7,515 bases of DNA from Chloroflexota bacterium (GTDB taxonomy: Bacteria; Chloroflexota; Anaerolineae; Promineifilales; Promineifilaceae): contig JAAEOP010000586.1 of NCBI GenBank assembly GCA_024223125.1, positions 1-7,515 on the forward strand, read 5' to 3'. The position numbers and the translations under genes were made by a program. This document shows positions 1-6,236 of this stretch, piece by piece; within the stretch, counting starts at the first letter, position 1, and every line of letters begins with the position of its first letter. The notes beneath the pieces were generated by a model. It saw nothing but the letters and a program-made list of their open reading frames with translations, searched no databases and was not told the DNA's origin.

Positions 1-347
1 AACCGTTCCTTGTGGCCGGTGACATCATGACGCAGTTTAATGAACGGCCTGAAGTCAATGCCCTGATGGAATACTTCACCGTGCCACAATCGGCTGGTGG
101 TTGGTTATCTGATGGTGGCGCTTTGGCAGTACATCAGACAGCAACAACAGATATGTACGGTCAGGATTTGGAACGCAATCTGGCTGAATTGGTAGCTGGA
201 GCAAGCAGTTTCCGTTTCGACGGGTCTGACTTGATGCCGGGCGAAGTTGGCGCCGGTTCTTTCTGGACAGGCATGACTGATTATGTCAGTGGTGCAGCTG
301 ATCTGGATACCGTGTTGCCAGAAATTGATGCCGCCTGGCCGCAATAA
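1..347 (+). CDS. Sugar ABC transporter substrate-binding protein, C-terminal end (partial)
   Basis: This is the 3' end of an extracellular solute-binding protein (family 1). The frame is open from base 3 through the left edge, so the GTG at 12 and the ATG at 27 are internal codons, not starts; 114 residues are visible before the TAA at 345-347. The tail contains a motif of the form FDGSDLMPGEVGAG followed by FWTGMTDYVSG and a closing LPEIDAAWP. This is the pattern I associate with the C-lobe of alpha-glucoside binding proteins of the AglE type. In the family the protein sits outside the membrane, often as a lipoprotein, and delivers sugar to the permeases; the signal peptide would lie outside this window. 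The two permease genes directly downstream support the role. Substrate is inferred as an alpha-glucoside, not proven. Confidence 0.85.
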   Translation, partial: PFLVAGDIMTQFNERPEVNALMEYFTVPQSAGGWLSDGGALAVHQTATTDMYGQDLERNLAELVAGASSFRFDGSDLMPGEVGAGSFWTGMTDYVSGAADLDTVLPEIDAAWPQ

Positions 348-363
348 CTGTTATTAGTAAAAG

Positions 364-397
364 TCTGACAGGTCTTGCAAACCTGTCAGATTTTTTT
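364..397 (+). terminator. Intrinsic terminator between binding protein and permeases
   Basis: A perfect 10-bp stem, TCTGACAGGT (364-373) with ACCTGTCAGA (381-390), closes a 7-nt loop and is followed directly by seven T residues (391-397). It lies 17 nt after the binding-protein stop and only 4 nt before the Shine-Dalgarno of the first permease. In ABC sugar operons such a hairpin often lets most transcripts end after the binding-protein gene, so that this protein is made in excess over the permeases. Partial read-through is inferred, since no separate promoter is evident before 416. Confidence 0.9.
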
Positions 398-400
398 CAA

Positions 401-406
401 AGGAGG
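401..406 (+). promoter_or_regulatory. Shine-Dalgarno site of the first permease
   Basis: AGGAGG lies 9 nt before the ATG at 416. It fixes the start of the first permease and is a full match to the anti-Shine-Dalgarno core. Confidence 0.85.
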
Positions 407-415
407 AATAAACTC

Positions 416-1537
416 ATGGCGCGTTTGAATACAACTGAACAACAAATGGGGATAGGGACTCAGATAATAGCTTTAATTAGCCGCATATTTTTGGTGGTTA
501 TCATTCCATTGATTGCCTTTGCCGTGATATATGCCGGTTTCATCTTTTTGCGTGATAGCTCTGCTCCAAAATGGTTGATTGCGTTGGTGGCAATTGTGTG
601 GGGTGTAGGCGGTATTGCTCTGCTCTTCTGGATATTTAATGGAATAGTTGAGCGCTTACCGGATCAGTGGACCGCTCGCTTGCAGCCCTTTGTTTTTGTT
701 GGACCAGCAATGGCCATTCTCATTTGGTATTTGGCATTACCGACGGCACGCACCTTCTATTTAAGCTTATTTGATCGTAATGCAGAGCAGTTTGTCGGTT
801 TGGCCAATTATGCAGCAATTTTCACTGAGCGGTTGATGCGAGAGGCTTTCCGTAACAACGTCATGTGGATCATCTTTGGTAGTACGTTTTCTGTTGCTTT
901 TGGTTTATTGGTAGCAGTTTTGGCAGATCGCAGCCGTTGGGAACGTGTTGCGAAGTCGCTCATCTTTTTGCCAATGGCTATTTCATTTGTTGGGGCGGGG
1001 GTTATCTGGAATTTCATTTATGAGGTAAGGCCGGCAGAGCTTACGCAAATTGGCTTGCTCAATGCTATCTTGGTTGGTCTAGGCGGTGAGCCGAAGGCGT
1101 GGTATGCCTGGACAGATATCATACCCTGGAACAATCTCTTTCTCATTGTTATTGTTGTTTGGCTGCAAGTTGGTTTCGCTATGGTATTGTTTTCAGCTGC
1201 CTTGAAAGGGATTCCCGAAGAACTACTAGAAGCAGGTCGTGTAGATGGGGCGACTGAGATACAGGTATTCTTTCGCATCATGATTCCCTATATTAGCGGT
1301 ACCATTATTACAGTCTGGACAACAATTGTTATTTTTACACTGAAGATATTTGACGTGGTGTGGGTGATGACTGGCGGCCAATTCGGTACAGAGGTAATTG
1401 CGACACAATTCTTCCGACAATCATTTGTCGCCCGAAATTCCGGGTATGGATCAGCAATTGCTATCATTTTGTTAATCGCGGTTATTCCCGTGATGTATTA
1501 CAACCTGCGGCAGTTCAAAGAACAGGAGGGATTCTAA
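416..1537 (+). CDS. ABC transporter permease, AglF/MalF-like
   Basis: Inner-membrane permease of the MalF/UgpA branch of binding-protein-dependent sugar transporters, 373 residues. Hydrophobic segments are visible near residues 18-45, 53-76, 90-119, 147-170, 180-202, 241-262, 293-313 and 343-364, i.e. about eight membrane spans. The cytoplasmic EAA loop that docks on the ATPase is clear at residues 268-291 (EELLEAGRVDGATEIQVFF, then RIMIP), with the invariant G of the DGA triplet. The first two spans precede the core and are an N-terminal extension relative to six-span permeases, as in MalF. The start at 416 is supported by the AGGAGG at 401-406. It pairs with the next gene, which begins one base after its stop. 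Alpha-glucoside specificity is inferred from the similarity of the partner to AglG. Confidence 0.9.
   Translation: MARLNTTEQQMGIGTQIIALISRIFLVVIIPLIAFAVIYAGFIFLRDSSAPKWLIALVAIVWGVGGIALLFWIFNGIVERLPDQWTARLQPFVFVGPAMAILIWYLALPTARTFYLSLFDRNAEQFVGLANYAAIFTERLMREAFRNNVMWIIFGSTFSVAFGLLVAVLADRSRWERVAKSLIFLPMAISFVGAGVIWNFIYEVRPAELTQIGLLNAILVGLGGEPKAWYAWTDIIPWNNLFLIVIVVWLQVGFAMVLFSAALKGIPEELLEAGRVDGATEIQVFFRIMIPYISGTIITVWTTIVIFTLKIFDVVWVMTGGQFGTEVIATQFFRQSFVARNSGYGSAIAIILLIAVIPVMYYNLRQFKEQEGF
1524..1529 (+). promoter_or_regulatory. Shine-Dalgarno site of the second permease
   Basis: AGGAGG lies within the last codons of the first permease, 9 nt before the ATG at 1539. The arrangement indicates coupled translation of the two permeases. 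Confidence 0.85.
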
Positions 1538-1538
1538 A

Positions 1539-2642
1539 ATGACCAGCGCAAGTGGACGACGAAGATTAAATAGCATTTTGCTAAATTCAGGTTTGTTATT
1601 CTTAGTTCTGTTATGGACAATTCCCACATTTGGGTTGTTTGTCTCTTCCTTTCGTTCTCGTCTGGACATTCAAACATCGGGCTGGTGGGCTATCTTTCCG
1701 CACCGTGAATGGCAGACAGTGGCGGAATTGGATCCAAAGGAGTTGGGGCTGGACCCTAACACTGTGATGCAAGTTGAAGGGGCAGAAGGCACATTTGAAC
1801 AGTTGCGTGAAGGTGTAGAAACACCGGATGGCAAGCAGATTACCTGGGTCGGCAACAAACGGTTAGGGCGTCTTGAAATTCAAGAACAGGTTTGGACTGT
1901 TAATTGGGACTTTACTCTCAACAATTATGAGCAAGTTCTTTCGGGAAAGGATTATGAGTTCACGGCGCCAGATGGCACGGTAGAAGTAATTCCCGGAGAT
2001 GACATGTCTGCGGCGTTCTTGAATAGTTTGGCTGTGGCAATTCCGGCGACTGTCATTCCAATTCTGATCGCGGCATTTGCAGCATATGGGTTTGCCTGGA
2101 TGAATTTCCCTGGACGGCGACTGTTTTTCATATTGGTCATTGCGCTTTTGGTGGTACCGTTACAGATTGCGTTGGTACCGATTTTGCGTGATTATAATAC
2201 GCTGAATTTGAACGGTACATTTCTTGGGATGTGGCTTGCTCATACAGGCTTTGGTTTGGCATTGGCCACGTATTTACTTTACAACTATATTGCTACATTA
2301 CCCAAAGAGATGTTGGAGTCAGCCTTTATCGATGGCGCGTCCCATTTTACGGTCTTCGTCAGATTAGTGTTACCGCTTTCAGTCCCGGCGTTGGCCTCGT
2401 TTGCCATCTTCCAATTCTTGTGGGTTTGGAATGATTACCTTGTGGCGTTGATATTCTTGGGTGGCAATCCAGAGTCTAAAGTAGTGACTATGCGCTTGGC
2501 TGATATTGTTGGTTCGCGTGGCAGTGATTGGCATTTGTTAACGGCCGGAGCATTTGTCTCCATGATTTTGCCTTTGGCTGTGTTCTTTGCCTTGCAACGG
2601 TATTTTGTGCGCGGCTTGACGGCCGGGTCGGTGAAGGGGTAA
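1539..2642 (+). CDS. ABC transporter permease, AglG/MalG-like
   Basis: Second inner-membrane permease of the sugar transporter, 367 residues. Hydrophobic segments lie near residues 14-36, 159-186, 195-216, 228-252, 284-308 and 335-352, giving six spans. The EAA loop is at residues 256-283 (KEMLESAFIDGASHFTVF, then VRLVLP). Between the first and second span is an unusually long soluble loop of about 110 residues (roughly 45-155), predicted to face outward. A motif of the form WTIPTFGLFVSSFR followed by SGWW and this enlarged loop are features I recognise from AglG-type alpha-glucoside permeases; typical MalG proteins have a shorter loop here. The ATG follows AGGAGG at 1524-1529. No ATPase gene follows, so the complex depends on one encoded elsewhere. 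Confidence 0.9.
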   Translation: MTSASGRRRLNSILLNSGLLFLVLLWTIPTFGLFVSSFRSRLDIQTSGWWAIFPHREWQTVAELDPKELGLDPNTVMQVEGAEGTFEQLREGVETPDGKQITWVGNKRLGRLEIQEQVWTVNWDFTLNNYEQVLSGKDYEFTAPDGTVEVIPGDDMSAAFLNSLAVAIPATVIPILIAAFAAYGFAWMNFPGRRLFFILVIALLVVPLQIALVPILRDYNTLNLNGTFLGMWLAHTGFGLALATYLLYNYIATLPKEMLESAFIDGASHFTVFVRLVLPLSVPALASFAIFQFLWVWNDYLVALIFLGGNPESKVVTMRLADIVGSRGSDWHLLTAGAFVSMILPLAVFFALQRYFVRGLTAGSVKG

Positions 2643-2643
2643 C

Positions 2644-2700
2644 CAGTATTCAGTTTGCAGTGTGTGAATCAGCTAATTGAAAACTGCAAACTGAATACTG
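2644..2700. repeat. Perfect 18-bp inverted repeat with ACTG heptamers
   Basis: CAGTATTCAGTTTGCAGT (2644-2661) is exactly reverse-complementary to ACTGCAAACTGAATACTG (2683-2700), with a 21-nt spacer. Both arms show a 7-nt period: CAGTATT, CAGTTTG, CAGTGTG on the left, and ACTGCAA, ACTGAAT, ACTGAAA on the right. The repeat starts 2 nt after the permease stop and ends 6 nt before the GH1 start. No T-run follows on either strand, so it is not a classic intrinsic terminator. It could still fold in RNA and act as a processing or stabilising element, or be a dispersed palindromic repeat. It also leaves the GH1 gene without a recognisable Shine-Dalgarno. Confidence 0.9.
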
Positions 2701-2706
2701 AAAATC

Positions 2707-4092
2707 ATGACTGAACTTATTTTCCCTGATGGCTTTCTGTGGGGGGCGGCTACGTCGGCGTATCAGATTGAGGGGGCGTGGGATGTAGACGGCCGTACTC
2801 CCTCAATTTGGGATACTTTTGCCCATACACCTGGCAAAACGGAAAATGGCGAAACGGGGGATATGGCTTGCGACCATTACCATTGTTGGCCCCAAGATGT
2901 GGCTTTAATGGGGAAATTGGGGATTCAAGCGTACCGGTTTTCCGTGTCGTGGCCGCGCATTTTGGCTGGGGGAGGCACGGCCGTCAACCACAAAGGTCTC
3001 GATCATTACAGCCGCCTGGTAGATGGTTTGTTGGCAAACGGTATCACCCCCTTTATTACTTTGTATCATTGGGAACTGCCCCAAGAGCTGCAAGATAAAG
3101 GGGGCTGGCCAGAGCGGTCAACGGCCGACTACTTTGCCCACCTGGCCGATGTCACCAGCCGCCGCCTGGGAGACCGAGTTAAGCATTGGATCACCCATAA
3201 TGAACCGTGGTGTACCAGTATGCTCAGTCACCAAATTGGGGTTCATGCCCCAGGTTGGCAAGATTGGACGGCCGCTCTCCAGACCGCCCACATTGTTCTC
3301 ATTTCTCATGGATTAGCCGTGCAAGCCATCCGCGCCAATGTGTCTGACAGTGAAATTGGCATCGCCCCTAATTATGAACCAGCCTACCCCGTCTCAGAAA
3401 GGGAAGCTGATCAGCAAGCAGCCCAAATCTGGGATGGCTACTACATTCGCTGGTTTAACGATCCGCTTTTTGGGCGTGAATACCCGGCTGACATGGTTGC
3501 ATATTACACCCAAAAAGGGTATCTGCCGCACGGTTTAGACTTTGTGCAAAACGGCGACTTCGACTTGATAACCACACCGATTGATTTTGTCGGCATTAAC
3601 AATTACACTCGCCAGATTTTGCATGAGGGGATTGATTTGGATGCGTTTCAAACGGCCGCTTTCCCCACCCCCAACGCCGCCTACACCGATATGGGCTGGG
3701 AAGTGTACCCAGATGGCCTATACGATATATTGCATCGGCTCCACTTTGACTACGGGGTGCAGAAGATTTATGTAACGGAAAATGGCTGCGCTTATGATGA
3801 TGGGCCGGATGAACACGCCTGCACTGAGCAGAACCGAAGTGGCCGTGTCCCGGATAAGCGTCGGATTGAGTATTTACACAGGTATTTATCAGCCGTGCAT
3901 CAAGCCGTCCAAGACGGTGTTCCCGTCGCCGGTTACTTCGTCTGGTCTCTCCTGGATAATTTTGAGTGGGCATTGGGTTATTCAAAACGCTTCGGGTTAG
4001 TCCATGTAGATTATGAAACCCAGCAGCGAACGCCCAAAGACAGCGCCTATTGGTATCGGGATGTGATTCAACAGAATGGCTTGACGGTGTAA
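2707..4092 (+). CDS. GH1 beta-glucosidase
   Basis: Cytoplasmic family 1 glycoside hydrolase of 461 residues, close to the family's normal 440-470, with no signal peptide. It opens with the family start FPDGFLWGAATSAYQIEGAW. Q20 and H121 of the glycone site are present. The acid/base is E166 in THNEPW, where most members have TLNEP or TFNEP. The nucleophile is E358 in YVTENG. The aglycone/glycone end motif WSLLDNFEW places W413, E420 and W421. It is expected to be a retaining enzyme releasing glucose from cellobiose or other beta-glucosides; galactosidase or fucosidase side activity is common and cannot be excluded. The start at 2707 is chosen by family alignment, since no Shine-Dalgarno precedes it and the inverted repeat ends 6 nt upstream. 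It stops 12 nt before trehalose synthase. Confidence 0.95.
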   Translation: MTELIFPDGFLWGAATSAYQIEGAWDVDGRTPSIWDTFAHTPGKTENGETGDMACDHYHCWPQDVALMGKLGIQAYRFSVSWPRILAGGGTAVNHKGLDHYSRLVDGLLANGITPFITLYHWELPQELQDKGGWPERSTADYFAHLADVTSRRLGDRVKHWITHNEPWCTSMLSHQIGVHAPGWQDWTAALQTAHIVLISHGLAVQAIRANVSDSEIGIAPNYEPAYPVSEREADQQAAQIWDGYYIRWFNDPLFGREYPADMVAYYTQKGYLPHGLDFVQNGDFDLITTPIDFVGINNYTRQILHEGIDLDAFQTAAFPTPNAAYTDMGWEVYPDGLYDILHRLHFDYGVQKIYVTENGCAYDDGPDEHACTEQNRSGRVPDKRRIEYLHRYLSAVHQAVQDGVPVAGYFVWSLLDNFEWALGYSKRFGLVHVDYETQQRTPKDSAYWYRDVIQQNGLTV

Positions 4093-4104
4093 CTAGGAAC
4101 ATTT

Positions 4105-5676
4105 ATGTCAAATTGGTATCAGACGGCCGTTTTCTATGAACTCTATATTCGCGCCTACCAGGATAGTACAGGCAACGGCCGTGGCGACTTCAAAGGCGCC
4201 ATCCAACGTTTAGACCATATCAAATCATTAGGGGTAGATTGCATTTGGGTTATGCCCCATTACCCCTCCCCGCTTCTGGATGATGGGTATGATGTGGCCG
4301 ATTATGCCAATATCCATCCCGACTACGGCACACTTGAGGACTTCAAAGCATTTCTGGACGCTGCTCACGAACGAAACCTAAAAGTGATTACCGATCTGGT
4401 TATGAACCATACCTCCGACCAACATCCCTGGTTCCAGTCGGCACGGCAAAATAAAAATTCCCCCTATCGAGATTATTACGTCTGGAGCGATACCGGCTCA
4501 GAATATGGCGACGCTCGCATCATCTTTCTGGATATTGAAGAATCGAACTGGACATATGATAAAACGGCCGGCCAATATTTCTGGCATCGTTTTTTCAGCA
4601 GCCAACCCGATTTGAATTACGACAACCCCAAAGTCCATGAAGAAATGTTCAACATTATCCGCTTCTGGCTGGATATGGGAATTGACGGCTTTCGGGTAGA
4701 CGCTATTCCCTATTTGTACGAACGAGAAGGAACCAACTGCGAAAATCTGCCAGAAACACACGTCTTTCTGAAAAAGATGCGCCGCCTGGTGGATGAGGAA
4801 TATCCGGGCAGACTGCTCATTGCCGAAGCCAACCAATGGCCGCAAGATTTGCTGCCCTACTTCGGCACAGAAGCGGAACCAGAATTCCCCGTCTGCTTCC
4901 ACTTTCCCATCATGCCCCGCCTTTTCCAATCCCTAAAAGCTCAGGACAAGACACCTATCGAACAGATTTGGGCCGCCACGCCTGAGATTCCGTCAGGGGC
5001 ACAGTGGATGACTTTTTTACGCAATCATGATGAATTGACCTTAGAAATGGTGACGCCAGAAGTGCGACAATGGATGTGGGATCAATACGCTCCAGAAGCA
5101 CGGATGCGGCTGAATCTGGGCATTCGGCGGCGTCTGTCGCCGCTGCTAAATCGGGACAAACGCTGCTGGTTTCTGCTGCACGCTATCTTCCTCTCTTTAC
5201 CCGGCGCGCCGATTGTGTATTACGGGGATGAGATTGGCATGGGCGACAACATCTGGCTGCCAGACAGGCACGGCTGCCGCACACCCATGCAATGGGACAC
5301 TTCTAAAAATGGCGGGTTTTCTACGGCCGTTGAAACCTATTTCCCAGTGAACGACGAATACCGGCAAGTCAATGTAGCCGCTCAAGAGGATGATCCGGAA
5401 TCGTTTCTGAATCTGATGCGCTTTTTACTGCAAACTCGGCAGAGCCAACCCGCTTTACGCCAGGGCGAATTTGAATTTGTGGAAACGGGAAACAGTTCGG
5501 TTCTTGCCTACCAGCGTTTTGTGGGACAAGAGGGCATTCTTTGTCTATTCAACCTTAGTGAACATCCGCAATCCTTTACGTTGCATTGGGAACGGGTGAA
5601 TTTACTTTCTAGAGATAAGGTTAAATTGTCGAGCGAGATTGTGTTACGGCCGTTTTCTGCATATTGGTTGCGGTAG
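4105..5676 (+). CDS. treS: Trehalose synthase (maltose alpha-D-glucosyltransferase), GH13
   Basis: Intramolecular transglucosylase that interconverts maltose and trehalose; 523 residues, cytoplasmic. The GH13 barrel is complete: region I DLVMNHTS (about 97-104), nucleophile D199 in DGFRVDA, acid/base E241 in IAEANQWP, and transition-state stabiliser D309 in FLRNHDE. TreS-type signatures are strong: [13 protein letters not shown] near 55-67, [11 protein letters not shown] near 165-175, [14 protein letters not shown] near 206-219, [12 protein letters not shown] near 306-317, and [17 protein letters not shown] near 372-388 followed by RTPMQW. A beta-rich C-terminal domain follows from about residue 430. 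No maltokinase fusion is present. The ATG lies 6 nt after an AGGA (4095-4098), 12 nt after the GH1 stop, so the two genes are probably co-transcribed. Related GH13 members (oligo-1,6-glucosidase, sucrose isomerase) are less likely. Confidence 0.92.
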   Translation: MSNWYQTAVFYELYIRAYQDSTGNGRGDFKGAIQRLDHIKSLGVDCIWVMPHYPSPLLDDGYDVADYANIHPDYGTLEDFKAFLDAAHERNLKVITDLVMNHTSDQHPWFQSARQNKNSPYRDYYVWSDTGSEYGDARIIFLDIEESNWTYDKTAGQYFWHRFFSSQPDLNYDNPKVHEEMFNIIRFWLDMGIDGFRVDAIPYLYEREGTNCENLPETHVFLKKMRRLVDEEYPGRLLIAEANQWPQDLLPYFGTEAEPEFPVCFHFPIMPRLFQSLKAQDKTPIEQIWAATPEIPSGAQWMTFLRNHDELTLEMVTPEVRQWMWDQYAPEARMRLNLGIRRRLSPLLNRDKRCWFLLHAIFLSLPGAPIVYYGDEIGMGDNIWLPDRHGCRTPMQWDTSKNGGFSTAVETYFPVNDEYRQVNVAAQEDDPESFLNLMRFLLQTRQSQPALRQGEFEFVETGNSSVLAYQRFVGQEGILCLFNLSEHPQSFTLHWERVNLLSRDKVKLSSEIVLRPFSAYWLR

Positions 5677-5729
5677 GGAACGGCCGTTTTACGGTATACT
5701 GAAGGTAGCATACTGATAAGGGTAGGAAG

Positions 5730-5865
5730 ATGAAACGTTATGAATTATTATCAATAGGAGATTTTGTTAGATTTGACAACTGAATTCTCAATAGATTTGG
5801 TACGTGTGGAAGAAGCAAAAGACCATATTTGCCTATCAATTGAAGCCGATGGTATTGAATTATGA
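5730..5865 (+). pseudogene. Remnant of MntA-like nucleotidyltransferase antitoxin
   Basis: A short reading frame starts at ATG 5730 behind a GGAAG, gives MKRYELLSIGD and then stops at TGA 5781-5783. The continuation is in another frame: from 5758 to the TGA at 5863-5865 it reads a stretch of the form EILLDLTTEFSIDLVRVEEA and ends in IEADGIEL. That matches the C-terminal part of minimal nucleotidyltransferase (MNT domain) antitoxins, where a DLV motif is followed by an acidic helix ending in GIEL or GVEL. The N-terminal catalytic part (GSRARG and the DxD metal site) is missing: the remnant is about 45 residues against about 95-110 for the family. A TAG at 5755-5757 bars the second frame from extending upstream. 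The last bases overlap the next start as ATGA, the usual coupling in this pair. No function is expected. Confidence 0.65.
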
Positions 5866-6236
5866 ACAGTATGTATACAGCTTTAGCCAGTCGAATTGAA
5901 CAGACATTACTCGATCTCAAACGTGTAGTAGCACGAACAGAACGACAAATGCAAATGGCGTCGCAGACAAATGATGATGCTTATTTCGATGCGGCGGCTT
6001 TAAATTTACATGGTTTTTATGCAGGCATTAAACGAACTTTCGAAGATATTGCCCAAACAATGGGCGAATCATTACCAACTGGGTCACATTGGCATCAAAA
6101 CGTTTATACCTTTAACTTTCGCTCCTCGTCACTGGAAGTTTTGGCGCGTGATGTTCGAAATTGTCTCACGGCCGTTTCCACCGATTTATCCAACTTCATC
6201 CAATTCCTCCATCAACTTTCCGCCGATGACGATTGA
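5862..6236 (+). CDS. HepT-like toxin, internally deleted (probably inactive)
   Basis: 124-residue helical protein resembling HepT-like ribonuclease toxins of MntA/HepT pairs. Residues 5-79 match the family N-terminal half as I know it: ALASRIEQTLLDLKRVVAR, then AALNLHGFYAGI, FEDIAQT, and ESLPTGSHWHQ. Normally about 35 more residues follow, leading to a segment like FRHLVRNVYTFN that aligns with the RX4HXY active-site motif of HepT. Here HWHQ (residues 76-79) is joined directly to NVYTFNF (80-86), so that segment, including the active-site arginine, is lost in frame. The C-terminal helix (about 88-119) remains. The ATG at 5862 overlaps the antitoxin remnant stop by ATGA. The frame is open, so a peptide may still be made, but toxin activity is doubtful. 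Family assignment and deletion are from memory of relatives, not from an alignment. Confidence 0.7.
   Translation: MNSMYTALASRIEQTLLDLKRVVARTERQMQMASQTNDDAYFDAAALNLHGFYAGIKRTFEDIAQTMGESLPTGSHWHQNVYTFNFRSSSLEVLARDVRNCLTAVSTDLSNFIQFLHQLSADDD

Noticed and set aside
2644..2700. Intrinsic terminator after the permeases
   Set aside because: The stem is perfect, but it is AT-rich with a 21-nt loop and is not followed by a T-run on either strand.
3596..4102. 168-residue open frame on the minus strand
   Set aside because: It lies opposite the GH1 gene, whose catalytic residues and family motifs are certain; the translated product shows no domain and looks like a shadow frame.
4498..4929. 143-residue open frame on the minus strand
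   Set aside because: It is antisense to the trehalose synthase catalytic barrel and shows no recognisable domain or ribosome site.
5679..5688. AACGGCCGTT plus T residues as a terminator after trehalose synthase
   Set aside because: The palindrome has no loop and cannot form a stable hairpin in RNA; it is one more copy of the dispersed octamer.
5695..5700. TATACT as a -10 box for the toxin-antitoxin remnant
   Set aside because: The hexamer is good, but no matching -35 is found at the right spacing; the nearest candidate (TTGCGG at about 5667) is more than 20 nt away. It remains possible but unsupported.
5773..5801. TTGACA at 5773-5778 as a promoter -35 box
   Set aside because: It lies inside the antitoxin remnant, where the same bases encode conserved-looking residues, and no acceptable -10 box occurs 16-18 nt downstream.
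6151..6225. Upstream ATG at 6151 as the amylosucrase start
   Set aside because: It would add 25 residues of low-complexity proline and serine sequence that is antiparallel in function to the HepT frame, without a good ribosome site; family N-terminal length favours 6226.
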